Source: Tumebacillus amylolyticus
Lineage (GTDB): Bacteria > Bacillota > Bacilli > Tumebacillales > Tumebacillaceae
Length of the DNA: 64,000 bases
Direction of reading: 5' to 3'
NCBI RefSeq assembly: GCF_016722965.1
Contig: NZ_JAEQNB010000001.1
Location: 1,329,344-1,393,343, forward strand
Position 1 is the stretch's first letter. Each line of letters begins with the position of its first letter. The translations under genes and the position numbers were made by a program. The notes beneath the pieces are model-generated. The model made no database searches, was not told the origin of the DNA, and saw nothing but the letters and a program-made list of their open reading frames with translations. Of the stretch, positions 26,448 to 35,241 are shown piece by piece.

Positions 26448-29120
26448 ATGAGCGAAGAGAAAAAACTAATCTTGATCGACGGGAACTCGATTACATACCG
26501 TGCGTTTTTCGCACTCCCGCCCCTGTCAAACTCCAAGGGGCAATTCACCAACGCTGCGTTTGGTTTCACCCAGATGTTGCTGCGGTTGTTGCAAGACGAG
26601 AAACCGACGCATCTGGTCGTTGCGTTTGACAAAGGCAAGGCCAATTTCCGACATGAAGTGTTCTCCGAGTACAAAGGAACGCGTGAGAAAACTCCGGGAG
26701 AGCTGCGAGAGCAATTCCCTATTGTCCGGGAAATATTGCAATCCTTCGACATCCCTTATGTCGAAATAGAAGGATACGAAGCGGACGACATCATCGGTAC
26801 GTTGACGAAGCAAGCGGAAACAGAGGGCTACCAATCCTTGGTCGTAACAGGGGACAAAGACTTGCTCCAACTCGTCTCCGATCAAGTGACGACGATGTTG
26901 ACACGCAAAGGAATCACGGAGACGGAGAAGTACGGCATCCCGCAAATTCACGAACGCTATGGTTTGACGCCTCAACAAATTATCGACCTGAAAGGGTTGA
27001 TGGGCGACTCCTCCGACAACATCCCGGGGATTCCGGGAGTCGGGGAGAAAACGGCGTTGAAACTGTTGGCCCAGTATCCCTCGGTTGAGGAAGTGTTGGC
27101 GCATGCAGACGAAGCGCCGGGCAAGAAGTTGCAAGAGAAATTGAGAGAGCACGCCGACTCGGCGATGATGTCGAAGAAGTTGGCCACGATCTTGCGTGAA
27201 GTACCGCTTGGAGACGTGGAGTTGGAGCAGTACGCGTTCAACGGATATGACGCGGGCAAAGTGCGTGACGTATTCAAAGCGTTGGAATTCAAGTCCTTGC
27301 TCGACCGTCTTCCTGCCGGCGGAGTGGAGACCACCGAGAGCGAACCGGTAGAACCGGCGCAACCGTTGGTCGAAGCGCAGATCGTCTCTCCTGAAACCAT
27401 TGCGACCGTTCTCGCTGAATTGCCTGACCAAGTCGGCATCTGGCTTGAACTTGTCGGGAACTACCAACTTGGCGATCTCCAAGGCATCGCGTTTGCCACA
27501 CAGGAACAAGCTTGGTACCTGCCTCTCACCGAGACGGCCATCCCGGGCGCGGTACGCGACTTTTTGACGACGACGGACAAGCAGTTGGTGTTCTACGATC
27601 TAAAAGCAGCTCTGGCCGCGTTGCAAGCGCACGACATCCACGTGACCTGCAAAGCATTCTGCACGTTGCTTGGTTCGTATCTGTTGAACCCGGCCGACGG
27701 CGCCCCCGACTTCTATGACATCATCGAGCGTCACATCGGGTGGAAGGTCTCCGCATTGCCGACCGGCACACCCAAGAAAAAAATCGAAGTCAGTGTGGAA
27801 GATCGTGCCCAACACGCGGGAGCTGTCGCCGCCGCCAATGCACTGTTGCAAGAGCGTCTCGTCGAAGCTCTGCGTGACAAGGAACTGCTCCCGCTCTACG
27901 AAGACGTCGAACTCCCGCTCGCCTACGTCCTTGCCGACATGGAAACGATCGGCGTGCGCATCGACACCGAAGAACTGCGCACCATCGGTGATGACCTCAA
28001 GCAACGAATCGAACTGTTGCAAGCGGAAATCTGGGAGTTGGCCGAGGAGCAATTCAACCTCAACTCGCCGAAGCAACTTGGCGAGATCTTGTTCGAAAAG
28101 CTTGGACTCAAAGGCTCCAAAAAAACGAAAACCGGCTACTCCACCGCCGCCGACGTGCTGGAAAAACTCGCCCCGTTCTCGCCGATTGTGCAAAAGATTC
28201 TCGACTTCCGCCACCTCGGCAAGTTGAACTCTACCTATGTAGAAGGTCTGCTGAACGCAGCCCGTGCGCGGGGGGAAGGTCACTTCCGCGTGCATACCCA
28301 GTTCAACCAAGCGTTGACCGCAACGGGCCGCCTCTCGTCTACAGAGCCGAACTTGCAGAACATCCCGATCCGCACCGAAGAGGGGCGTCGTCTGCGTCAT
28401 GTATTCATCCCTTCGAATCCGGAATGGAAGATCCTCGCGGCCGACTATTCGCAGATCGAATTGCGAATCCTCGCCGACATTGCGGGCGATGAGAATATGA
28501 TCGATGCGTTCGTCAACGACATGGACATCCATACCCGCACGGCGTCCGACGTATTCGAAGTCGCGCCAGAGGACGTGGATTCCAACATGCGCCGCGCCGC
28601 CAAAGCGGTTAACTTCGGAATTGTCTACGGCATTTCGGACTTCGGTCTCTCGCAGAACTTGAACATCTCGCGCAAAGACGCCGGTCAGTTCATCGAGAAC
28701 TACTTTTCGAAGTTCTCCGGTGTCAAACGCTGGATGGAAGAAGTCGTCGAGCAAGCGCGCAAAGACGGTTTTGTAAAAACGCGACTGGGACGCATCCGTT
28801 CGCTTCCTGATATCACGGCGTCGAACTTCAATGTGCGCAGTTTCGCAGAGCGCACCGCGATGAACACGCCGATCCAAGGCACCGCCGCCGACATTATCAA
28901 AAAAGCGATGGTCAACATCGAGGAAGCGCTGAAAAAGGAAAAGCTCACCGCACGCATGCTCTTGCAAGTACACGACGAATTGATTTTTGAGGTGCCGCAA
29001 GAGGAGATCGAAGCTCTCTCCGCACTTGTTCGCCGCGAGATGGAGAGCGTTCTCCCCGACCTCAAAGTTCCGCTCAAAGCTGACCTCAACGTCGGCGACA
29101 CGTGGTACGAAGCGAAGTAA
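26448..29120 (+). CDS. polA: DNA polymerase I
   Basis: An 890-residue A-family polymerase for repair and Okazaki fragment processing. The 5'-3' exonuclease domain fills residues 1-300 (LIDGNSITYRAFFALPP; GDSSDNIPGIPGVGEKTA). The middle 3'-5' exonuclease-like domain lacks the catalytic Asp/Glu: where a DxE motif is expected, near residue 330, the sequence reads VGIWLELVGNY, so proofreading is probably absent as in other Bacillales. The polymerase domain has DYSQIELR and VHDELIFEV. ATG 26448 follows GAGGTGGAG; the first in-frame ATG at 26394 overlaps the opp terminator. A TGTTACAAT extended -10 box is at 26407-26415. Confidence 0.95.
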   Translation: MSEEKKLILIDGNSITYRAFFALPPLSNSKGQFTNAAFGFTQMLLRLLQDEKPTHLVVAFDKGKANFRHEVFSEYKGTREKTPGELREQFPIVREILQSFDIPYVEIEGYEADDIIGTLTKQAETEGYQSLVVTGDKDLLQLVSDQVTTMLTRKGITETEKYGIPQIHERYGLTPQQIIDLKGLMGDSSDNIPGIPGVGEKTALKLLAQYPSVEEVLAHADEAPGKKLQEKLREHADSAMMSKKLATILREVPLGDVELEQYAFNGYDAGKVRDVFKALEFKSLLDRLPAGGVETTESEPVEPAQPLVEAQIVSPETIATVLAELPDQVGIWLELVGNYQLGDLQGIAFATQEQAWYLPLTETAIPGAVRDFLTTTDKQLVFYDLKAALAALQAHDIHVTCKAFCTLLGSYLLNPADGAPDFYDIIERHIGWKVSALPTGTPKKKIEVSVEDRAQHAGAVAAANALLQERLVEALRDKELLPLYEDVELPLAYVLADMETIGVRIDTEELRTIGDDLKQRIELLQAEIWELAEEQFNLNSPKQLGEILFEKLGLKGSKKTKTGYSTAADVLEKLAPFSPIVQKILDFRHLGKLNSTYVEGLLNAARARGEGHFRVHTQFNQALTATGRLSSTEPNLQNIPIRTEEGRRLRHVFIPSNPEWKILAADYSQIELRILADIAGDENMIDAFVNDMDIHTRTASDVFEVAPEDVDSNMRRAAKAVNFGIVYGISDFGLSQNLNISRKDAGQFIENYFSKFSGVKRWMEEVVEQARKDGFVKTRLGRIRSLPDITASNFNVRSFAERTAMNTPIQGTAADIIKKAMVNIEEALKKEKLTARMLLQVHDELIFEVPQEEIEALSALVRREMESVLPDLKVPLKADLNVGDTWYEAK

Positions 29121-29141
29121 CCAAGGAAAGGGAGCCTGGCA

Positions 29142-29978
29142 ATGCCGGAATTACCAGAAGTCGAAACCGTCCGGCGTGGGTTGGAAGCGCTCGTCGTCGG
29201 CAAAACGATCGAGAGCGTAACCGTCACGCTCGGACGCATCATTCGCAAACCGGATGACATCGAAGAGTTCAAACTGCTGCTCCAAGGCTTGACGATCGAA
29301 GAAGTCAAACGACGTGGCAAATACCTGCTGTTCAGCGTCGGTCCCTATACCTTGGTGTCGCACTTGCGCATGGAGGGCCGCTATGGGCTCTACAACGCGG
29401 AGGATGAAGTCGAGAAGCACACTCATGTGATCTTCCACTTCACCGACGGCACCGAACTGCGGTACAAGGACGTTCGCCAATTCGGCACGATGGACGTTCT
29501 CCCGCGTGACGACCACTCCTCATTGCCCGGCCTGTACGACTTGGGTCCGGAACCGTTGGAGGAGTCGTTTACGGTAGACGCACTCCGTCACCAAGTTCGC
29601 AAACGTCGAAGCGGCAAGATCAAAGCGCTGTTGCTTGACCAGACATTTGTCGCAGGTCTTGGCAATATCTATGTGGATGAGGTGCTTTTTGTCTCGGGCA
29701 TCCATCCGGAGGCGAATGTGACGCAGTTGACGGACGAACAGGTCGTGAAGTTGCAACGGGCGATCGTCGACGTGCTGACCCACTCGGTCAACCTCGGCGG
29801 TTCGTCGATCAAGTCCTACGTGAACGGGTACGGGAGCGAGGGCCAGATGCAACACGAACTGCGCGTGTACGGACATGAGGGAGAGCCGTGCCCGGTCTGT
29901 GGCACGGAGATTGCCAAGACCCGCGTGGCGGGTCGGGGCACCCATTTCTGCCCGACGTGTCAGCCAGAACTGGGGTAA
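29142..29978 (+). CDS. mutM: Formamidopyrimidine-DNA glycosylase
   Basis: The 278-residue MutM (Fpg) removes oxidised purines such as 8-oxoguanine and nicks the site. It starts PELPEVETVRRGLE, where Pro2 is the nucleophile and Glu3 takes part in catalysis. The Lys of the beta-hairpin is in RRGKYL near residue 57, and a four-Cys zinc finger (CPVCGTEI, then CPTC) ends the protein. It follows polA by 21 bases, as in B. subtilis. Confidence 0.95.
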   Translation: MPELPEVETVRRGLEALVVGKTIESVTVTLGRIIRKPDDIEEFKLLLQGLTIEEVKRRGKYLLFSVGPYTLVSHLRMEGRYGLYNAEDEVEKHTHVIFHFTDGTELRYKDVRQFGTMDVLPRDDHSSLPGLYDLGPEPLEESFTVDALRHQVRKRRSGKIKALLLDQTFVAGLGNIYVDEVLFVSGIHPEANVTQLTDEQVVKLQRAIVDVLTHSVNLGGSSIKSYVNGYGSEGQMQHELRVYGHEGEPCPVCGTEIAKTRVAGRGTHFCPTCQPELG

Positions 29979-30069
29979 TGCCCGGTGGGGGTGTCCCCCG
30001 TAGATAGAACACCCTTTTTCTCTCGGATGCATAGAGTGTTTGCATGAGTCGAGGGAAGGAGGAGACAGC

Positions 30070-30753
30070 GTGTTTCACGTAGTTTCCCTGTTGGTTCTCG
30101 CGTTTGCGGTTTCGCTGGACGGTTTTGGCGTCGGCGTAACCTATGGATTGCGTAAGATTCGCTTTCCTCTGTGGTCGTTGCTCATCGTGACCCTCTGTTC
30201 AGCCACGATGATTTTGATTGCGATGCAAGTCGGGGGCGCGTTGATGTCCTACGTCTCACCGCAATTTGCCAAGGACCTCGGCGCGATCATCCTAATCGGG
30301 GTTGGCAGCTTCGCAATTTACAACCTTGTGACACAGAAGGAAAAAGAGCCCGTGGAGGAGAATGGAGTCACTACCGTCTCCCCCACAGAACAACCCAAAC
30401 AATCGGAGAAAAAGACGGTCCTCCGTCTGGAGTTGAAGAAGCTCGGTCTGGTCATTCAGATCTTGCGCACACCTTCTTCGGCGGACGTGGACCGCTCGGG
30501 GGACATCTCCGTGAAGGAAGCGTTGGTGCTCGGGTTTGCCCTTTCGATGGACGGATTCGGAGCGGGGATTGGTGCGTCGCTGGTCGGGTTTCATTCCATC
30601 TCGACGGCGCTGACCATCGCCTGCATGAATTTGTTGTTCATCTTCACGGGCATCAAGATCGGCACTCGATACGCCGACGCGCGCTTTGTGCAGCGGATGG
30701 CGTTTTTGCCGGGTGCGATGTTGATTGTGATCGGGGTCAGTAAATTTTTCTAG
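30070..30753 (+). CDS. ytaF: Sporulation membrane protein YtaF
   Basis: A 227-residue membrane protein with six helices in two similar halves; each half has the family pattern of a helix ending in SxDGFG (FAVSLDGFGVGVTYG and FALSMDGFGAGIGAS). The YtaF/MntP superfamily includes manganese exporters, but YtaF is described as sporulation-associated without a defined substrate. A hydrophilic loop of about 60 residues links the halves. GTG 30070 follows AAGGAGGAG and is preferred to ATG 30040. The order mutM-ytaF-coaE matches B. subtilis. Confidence 0.9.
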   Translation: MFHVVSLLVLAFAVSLDGFGVGVTYGLRKIRFPLWSLLIVTLCSATMILIAMQVGGALMSYVSPQFAKDLGAIILIGVGSFAIYNLVTQKEKEPVEENGVTTVSPTEQPKQSEKKTVLRLELKKLGLVIQILRTPSSADVDRSGDISVKEALVLGFALSMDGFGAGIGASLVGFHSISTALTIACMNLLFIFTGIKIGTRYADARFVQRMAFLPGAMLIVIGVSKFF

Positions 30754-30782
30754 CTACTACTCTAGCTGCTTGGAGGAACGTC

Positions 30783-31376
30783 ATGATCGCAGGTTTGACC
30801 GGATCGATTGCAACGGGCAAAAGCACCGTCTCCGCCCTTTTTGAAGCACTTGGCGCAGTGATTATCGATGCAGATAAGATCGTGCGTCAGGTGCAACAAC
30901 CTGGGCAGAAGGCTTATGAAGATATCGTAGAGGCGTTTGGGGAGGAGATCTTGCTTCCTGACGGGGCATTAGATCGTGCGAAGCTGGGGGCGTTGGTATT
31001 TGGCAACGAAGCCAACCGAACTCGGTTGAACGGGATCGTACATCCTCGTGTGCGCGAAGAGCGCGACCGTCAGACGCAGGCGGCGTTGGCACTAGATCCG
31101 AACGCGGTCATCATCTGGGATATCCCGTTGTTGATCGAGACGGGAATGCACACACAAGTGGACAAAACAATCGTGGTGTATGTGGATGCAGAGACGCAAC
31201 TTGCGCGTCTTCTGTCGCGGGACGAGCTCCCTCTGGAAGCCGCCCGTCAGCGCATCGCTGCACAGATGCCGATTGAGGAGAAAAAGCGCTACGCTGATTT
31301 CCTGATCGACAACCGCGGGACGTTGCAAGAGACCCAAGCGCAAGTGCGCAAGATCTGGGAGGAGTTGGCAGAGTGA
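30783..31376 (+). CDS. coaE: Dephospho-CoA kinase
   Basis: The 197-residue P-loop kinase performs the last step of coenzyme A synthesis, phosphorylating the ribose 3'-hydroxyl of dephospho-CoA. Walker A GSIATGKST lies at residues 7-15; IIDADKIVRQVQQPG, HPRVREE and WDIPLLIETG are all family signatures. TTGGAGGAA precedes the ATG. Its stop overlaps the GTG start of the lytic transglycosylase gene by 4 bases. Confidence 0.95.
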   Translation: MIAGLTGSIATGKSTVSALFEALGAVIIDADKIVRQVQQPGQKAYEDIVEAFGEEILLPDGALDRAKLGALVFGNEANRTRLNGIVHPRVREERDRQTQAALALDPNAVIIWDIPLLIETGMHTQVDKTIVVYVDAETQLARLLSRDELPLEAARQRIAAQMPIEEKKRYADFLIDNRGTLQETQAQVRKIWEELAE

Positions 31377-31960
31377 TCTGGCCGCGCATCTCGTGGACGT
31401 TGACACCGAAAGCGAAGAGGAAGATCTCCTTGCTCACCTTGTTGTTGTTGCTCGTGGTGGTGGTGGTCAGTTCGAACACGTTCTGGCGGTTTTTGTACCC
31501 TTTGCACCATGAGGACATCATTCGGGCATCGGCAGTGAAAAACGGTGTGGACCCGTTGATGGTCGCAGCCTTGATCAATGTCGAGAGCAAGTTTAAAGCA
31601 GAGAACATCTCGCACGTCGGTGCGGTGGGGTTGATGCAGTTGATGCCGGAAACCGCATCGTGGGCGGCGGAGCAGAGCGGGTTGCCGTACAGCAGTCCGG
31701 CAGACCTCGCGGATCCGCAGGTGAACATCGAGCTAGGCTCGTGGTACTTGGCGTACTTGCACAAGCAGTTCAACGGCAACTGGTCGGCCGCCGTGGCCGC
31801 CTACAACGGGGGTCCGGGACGGGTGCAGGGGTGGATGCAGGACGGCGAGTGGGATGGAACTCTCGAAACGTCGGACAAGATCCCGGTTGGAGAGACGCGG
31901 CATTATGTGCAGCGGGTGTTTTTCAACTACGAGAAGTACAAAAAGTTGTACAGCCCCTGA
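31373..31960 (+). CDS. Membrane-anchored lytic murein transglycosylase (SLT domain)
   Basis: A 195-residue protein with an N-terminal membrane anchor (about residues 18-38, LLTLLLLLVVVVVSS) and an SLT domain. The catalytic Glu is in AALINVESKFKAE near residue 67, followed by GAVGLMQLMPETA and AAYNGGPGRV. It cleaves the glycan strands of peptidoglycan from outside the membrane. It starts at GTG within the coaE stop (GTGA), so translation is coupled. No terminator is visible between it and the small gene downstream. Confidence 0.9.
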   Translation: MIWPRISWTLTPKAKRKISLLTLLLLLVVVVVSSNTFWRFLYPLHHEDIIRASAVKNGVDPLMVAALINVESKFKAENISHVGAVGLMQLMPETASWAAEQSGLPYSSPADLADPQVNIELGSWYLAYLHKQFNGNWSAAVAAYNGGPGRVQGWMQDGEWDGTLETSDKIPVGETRHYVQRVFFNYEKYKKLYSP

Positions 31961-31979
31961 GCTTCCCAGCATAGGGGGG

Positions 31980-32012
31980 TCCCTCCCGATGGACACTAGT
32001 CAGAGGGAGGGA
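31980..32012 (+). promoter_or_regulatory. Hairpin that could sequester a ribosome binding site
   Basis: TCCCTCCC (31980-31987) is an exact complement of GGGAGGGA (32005-32012), which contains the ribosome binding site of the gene starting at 32018. Folding would hide the site. Confidence 0.5.
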
Positions 32013-32017
32013 TGCAC

Positions 32018-32335
32018 ATGAACAACCACGACAACGAGTTGAAAGTGATGGCGAAGGACGTTCACTACAACGAGGTGAGAGAGTTCACCCACGAGGACAT
32101 GGAACACAACTTCCTGCGTGGTGACGCCATCGATGAGACCACCCGTGGCAGTGTGGACGATTATGAACTCGACCGCCAACCGGCGAGCCGAGAAGACGGA
32201 GGACCGGACTCCTTGGTCAAACTGCCCAAGCACGTCTCGATCCGAAATCAATCGGGCAACGACGCCATGGTCCAAAACGCCGCCGTCGACGCCGGAAGCT
32301 CCTACGGCCGAGGTCTCGAAGACCAGGGCCTCTAA
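32018..32335 (+). CDS. Small hydrophilic protein of unknown function
   Basis: A 105-residue, acidic, low-hydrophobicity protein rich in Asp, Asn, Glu and Ser, probably largely disordered. It lacks a signal peptide and has no cysteine. ATG 32018 sits 7 bases behind GAGGGAGGG; ATG 32012 is too close to it. The ribosome site lies in the right arm of a GC-rich stem. I do not recognise a family. Its size and composition recall small stress or spore proteins, but nothing proves this. Confidence 0.6.
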   Translation: MNNHDNELKVMAKDVHYNEVREFTHEDMEHNFLRGDAIDETTRGSVDDYELDRQPASREDGGPDSLVKLPKHVSIRNQSGNDAMVQNAAVDAGSSYGRGLEDQGL

Positions 32336-32341
32336 CAAAAA

Positions 32342-32440
32342 AGGGCCCTGCCCAAGCAGAGCCCTCGCACGAAAAAAACCCCGCTCCGGCGGAGGTCCCG
32401 ACACGAAAAAACCCCCCGCTTCGGCGGAGGGGTTGTTTTT
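32342..32440. terminator. Two hairpins in tandem, the second bidirectional
   Basis: AGGGCCCTGC/GCAGAGCCCT (32342-32365) has a T-run only on the minus strand. AACCCCCCGC/GCGGAGGGGTT (32410-32434) has T-runs on both strands and ends both the small plus-strand gene and hpt. Confidence 0.7.
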
Positions 32441-32973
32441 TACTCTTCGACGGTTTCGCGGACGAAGATGTACGGGAGGTTGCGGGCATGGTCCCCAAGG
32501 TTGAGTCCGTAGCCTGCTACAAACAGGTCTTCGATCGTATACCCCGTGTAGTCCAGCGTCACATCCACTTGACGACGCGACGGCTTGTCCAGGAACGTGC
32601 AGGTCTTCAACGTGCGCGGGTTCTTGAGCTTCAAATGCTCCACCACACCACGCATCGTAATCCCCGTATCCAAGATGTCGTCCACGACGAGGACGTCCTT
32701 GCCTTCCACTTCGGTGCGAATGTCATGCACGATCTCCACACGCCCTGCAGAAGTCTCACCATGTCCGTAAGAGGACGTGGTCATGAAATCAACGTTCACC
32801 GGCATGTCCATTTCGCGAACCAAATCGGCGGTAAAAATAAAGCTGCCACGCAACAGCGAAACGACGACCACTTCGCCGTCCTTGTAATCGGCAGAAAGTT
32901 GCTTCCCAAGTTCCGCCACGCGTTCTTGGATTTGTTCCCGGCTGAAGAGAATTCGATCTCGAGTCTGTGCCAT
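32440..32973 (-). CDS. hpt: Hypoxanthine phosphoribosyltransferase
   Basis: This 177-residue enzyme salvages hypoxanthine (and often guanine) using PRPP. The PRPP-binding motif VLVVDDILDTGITM lies near residue 100, with the flexible loop MTTSSYGHGETSAG near 72. ATG 32973 has GGAGGAG 11 bases upstream, and an extended -10 box (TGGTACAAT on the minus strand) lies at 33023-33031. In Bacillus hpt usually sits between tilS and ftsH; here it stands alone, so it may be relocated or a second copy. Confidence 0.92.
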   Translation of the reverse strand: MAQTRDRILFSREQIQERVAELGKQLSADYKDGEVVVVSLLRGSFIFTADLVREMDMPVNVDFMTTSSYGHGETSAGRVEIVHDIRTEVEGKDVLVVDDILDTGITMRGVVEHLKLKNPRTLKTCTFLDKPSRRQVDVTLDYTGYTIEDLFVAGYGLNLGDHARNLPYIFVRETVEE

Positions 32974-33040
32974 ATCAGGGTACTCCTCCCTATGTATCGG
33001 GTGTCTCAGTTGTTTGTGGGTTATTGTACCACACGACCAT

Positions 33041-33066
33041 AAAAAAAACACCCCGCCCGGGGTGTT
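33041..33066 (-). terminator. Terminator of the tail-anchored protein gene
   Basis: On the minus strand AACACCCC pairs with GGGGTGTT and is followed by a run of T. Confidence 0.85.
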
Positions 33067-33074
33067 CAGTTCGC

Positions 33075-33779
33075 TCAGCGCCACAACAACGTCAGCAGAG
33101 AGCCTGCCAACAACAGCACCAAGCCGCCCATGACATAAGGCAACATGGAATTCTCCTTGGCCTTCTCTTGCGTGGCCTCTTGCACGGCCGCGCCTTCCTC
33201 GGCTTCGTAGGTCTGCACCGGCTCCTCAGCCAAACGCAGCGGAGTGGTGTCGGACAGATCGTGCTCCTCTTCCGTCATTGCCACTTCCGGCGCATCATCC
33301 AGTAAAAAACCGAAATCCGCCACATCGACCACCGTCACTTGAACTTTCGACGTGACGACGCGCTGTTCGAACTCCAACTGGTCGGAGATGATCGGTACTT
33401 GCTCGCGGCGGGCGAGCAAGATCAACTCCGTCTCAATCGGGTCGAACGTTTCGCCGAATTCGGCGTTGTCGATGGAGAAAACCACCGTGAAAGTGACGTT
33501 TTCAGAAAAAAGGATCGGCGAGGACTTCGTCCACGGCACGCGAAGAATTTTGTCCATTTTTTTCTTGACTAAAGGCTGTTCAAAAAACTCGATCAACCCG
33601 CGCACATGCTGTTTGACCAAGGTGTTCTGCAAGGGATCGGTGACGATCTGGTCTGTTTCGAGCAGTTCGTAGAGCTCCATAACCGTCGAATACGGAATGA
33701 GGTATTCGAGCGGCTCGTTGGGATACAACAGCTCGCCGAAGATCGCGAACAGCACCGGTTCCAACACATAACGTTGCAT
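33075..33779 (-). CDS. Unknown protein with C-terminal membrane anchor
   Basis: The 234-residue product has a soluble, mixed alpha/beta N-terminal part (to about residue 165), an acidic linker rich in Glu and Ala (about 165-208) and a single C-terminal membrane helix (MLPYVMGGLVLLLAGSLLTLLW), so it is tail-anchored with the bulk in the cytoplasm. The segment DPIETELILLARREQVPIIS near residue 115 faintly resembles a PIN-like fold, but the other acidic residues are not clear. ATG 33779 follows AAGGAG; the GTG at 33788 abuts it. No family is recognised with confidence. Confidence 0.65.
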   Translation of the reverse strand: MQRYVLEPVLFAIFGELLYPNEPLEYLIPYSTVMELYELLETDQIVTDPLQNTLVKQHVRGLIEFFEQPLVKKKMDKILRVPWTKSSPILFSENVTFTVVFSIDNAEFGETFDPIETELILLARREQVPIISDQLEFEQRVVTSKVQVTVVDVADFGFLLDDAPEVAMTEEEHDLSDTTPLRLAEEPVQTYEAEEGAAVQEATQEKAKENSMLPYVMGGLVLLLAGSLLTLLWR

Positions 33780-33888
33780 TCGCAACACTCCTTCGAAAAA
33801 AGCATAGCGGAGGAAACGGCCCGTTGCAACCTTTTTCTTGCCAATTTGTTATACTAGGGAGAAGGAATACAGTTTACAGGAGGACAAC

Positions 33889-34914
33889 ATGACGACTCGC
33901 TTGATCGGCACGACAAACCACGGCTTTGCACAATACGCACAGGAGGAGATTCGACGCTTGGTTCCGGGCGTGAAATTCCAAGTGTTGGAGCCGGGGGAAG
34001 TGTTTTTGATACATACGGATGTTTCTATAGAAGAAATGCAGGGAGCACTGGTGGGACAGGAGCCGATCTTCTTGCGCCACGTGCAACCGGTGACGCAAGA
34101 AATGGAAATTATGCGGACACGCGCGGATCTGGAGACGCTGATTGCGTTCGTACAGGGGTTGTCGGGCGTGTTTGCCCAAGGAGAGAAAGTCGCGGTGCAA
34201 GTGCGCAAGGCGGCGGGCGTGAAGTTTGAGTACACGCCGTATGGGGTGAAGGAAGCGATCGACCCGATTCTCATGCAAGAGTTCGGGATCGAGCCTGTGG
34301 TACGAGGTGAAGACCGCGTGATCTCGATCTATCTGGGCAAAGAAGTGCTGTACTGGGGCGTTTCGCGCCCGCAGGACAACTTGTCGGATTGGTCGGGCGG
34401 TGCGGTGCGCTACAAGCAAGAGGAAGGCCAAGTGTCGCGTGCGAAGTTCAAGTTGCTGGAGGCGGTGGAGAGGTTCGGTCTGGACTTGTCCACGTATGAG
34501 CGGGCCTTGGACATCGGGGCAGCACCGGGCGGATGGAGTTCGCTTCTGTTGGAGCGCGGGTTGGAGGTTACGGCGGTTGATCCGGGGGACATGCACCCGG
34601 AACTCGTCCATCACCCGAACTTGGTTCACCACAAGAAAAACGCGGCGGAAGTGAAGTTCGAAGAAGACGCGTTCGACCTGCTGGTTTGCGACATGAGTTG
34701 GAGTCCGAAGCAGATGAGCAAACTCGTCGCTGACCTCCTCCACACACTAAAACCTGCAGGCACCGCCATCATCACCGTCAAACTCATGCACGGCAAACCG
34801 TTCCAAACGGTAAAAGAAACCATGGCAACCTTCGACGGCAAACTGGAACTGATCCAAGCCAAACAGCTCTTCCACAATCGAGAAGAGTTGACCCTCCATC
34901 TACGTAAGATCTAA
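33889..34914 (+). CDS. THUMP-like plus FtsJ/RrmJ-type RNA methyltransferase (RlmM-like)
   Basis: A 341-residue SAM-dependent methyltransferase. Residues 1-160 resemble a THUMP-type RNA-binding region. The C-terminal Rossmann domain has the SAM motif DIGAAPGGWSSLLL near residue 205 and residues fitting the RrmJ-type K-D-K-E set: Lys in SRAKFKLLEA, Asp in LLVCDMSW, Lys in AIITVKLMHG and Glu in the last strand. This layout is that of E. coli RlmM (2'-O-methylation of 23S rRNA), though the exact target is inference. ATG 33889 follows AGGAGGA; TATACT at 33850-33855 may be its -10 box. Confidence 0.75.
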   Translation: MTTRLIGTTNHGFAQYAQEEIRRLVPGVKFQVLEPGEVFLIHTDVSIEEMQGALVGQEPIFLRHVQPVTQEMEIMRTRADLETLIAFVQGLSGVFAQGEKVAVQVRKAAGVKFEYTPYGVKEAIDPILMQEFGIEPVVRGEDRVISIYLGKEVLYWGVSRPQDNLSDWSGGAVRYKQEEGQVSRAKFKLLEAVERFGLDLSTYERALDIGAAPGGWSSLLLERGLEVTAVDPGDMHPELVHHPNLVHHKKNAAEVKFEEDAFDLLVCDMSWSPKQMSKLVADLLHTLKPAGTAIITVKLMHGKPFQTVKETMATFDGKLELIQAKQLFHNREELTLHLRKI

Positions 34915-34923
34915 TACCTATAG

Positions 34924-34955
34924 AAAAGACCCGTCTTCCGGAGGACGGGTCTTCT
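34924..34955 (+). terminator. Terminator of the methyltransferase gene
   Basis: AAGACCCGTC pairs with GACGGGTCTT across TTCCGGAG; the following T-run is short. Confidence 0.75.
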
Positions 34956-34996
34956 CTGTGCTATGAACGACTCAAAAGGGTTTTGCGGACGGTAGG

Positions 34997-35137
34997 TTAC
35001 GAAGCGATCGTGACGGAGACTGCGAGGCCACGAGCGTGAAGCTCTTGATGCAGCAGATCAATGAACTGCTTGTCAAGCTTCTGCTTGACGGCATTCGTGT
35101 AGGCCTCGAGAAGATATTCATCGTTTAGCAAATGCAT
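34997..35137 (-). CDS. sda: Sporulation histidine kinase inhibitor Sda
   Basis: A 46-residue helical hairpin protein, too short for usual gene callers. It begins MHLLNDEYLLEAYTNAVKQK and continues LDKQFIDLLHQELHARGL, lining up with B. subtilis Sda (same length; LSDELLIESY and RDFIELIENEI at matching places). Sda blocks autophosphorylation of sporulation kinases KinA and KinB when replication is perturbed. GGGGTG lies before the ATG, a good sigma-A promoter lies at 35204-35232 and DnaA boxes lie further upstream, as known for B. subtilis sda. Confidence 0.85.
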   Translation of the reverse strand: MHLLNDEYLLEAYTNAVKQKLDKQFIDLLHQELHARGLAVSVTIAS

Positions 35138-35203
35138 ATCGGTTCACCCCACAGTCTAGTCTCGTACTCTACCAACCCACGCGCGAGTGTTGGTTGTGAT
35201 ATG

Positions 35204-35232
35204 ACTATAACATGAGAAACAGTACCGAACAA
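35204..35232 (-). promoter_or_regulatory. Predicted sda promoter
   Basis: On the minus strand TTGTTC (35232-35227) and TATAGT (35209-35204) are 17 bases apart. The nearest perfect DnaA box begins 10 bases upstream of the -35. Confidence 0.6.
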
Positions 35233-35241
35233 GCGTTCTAC

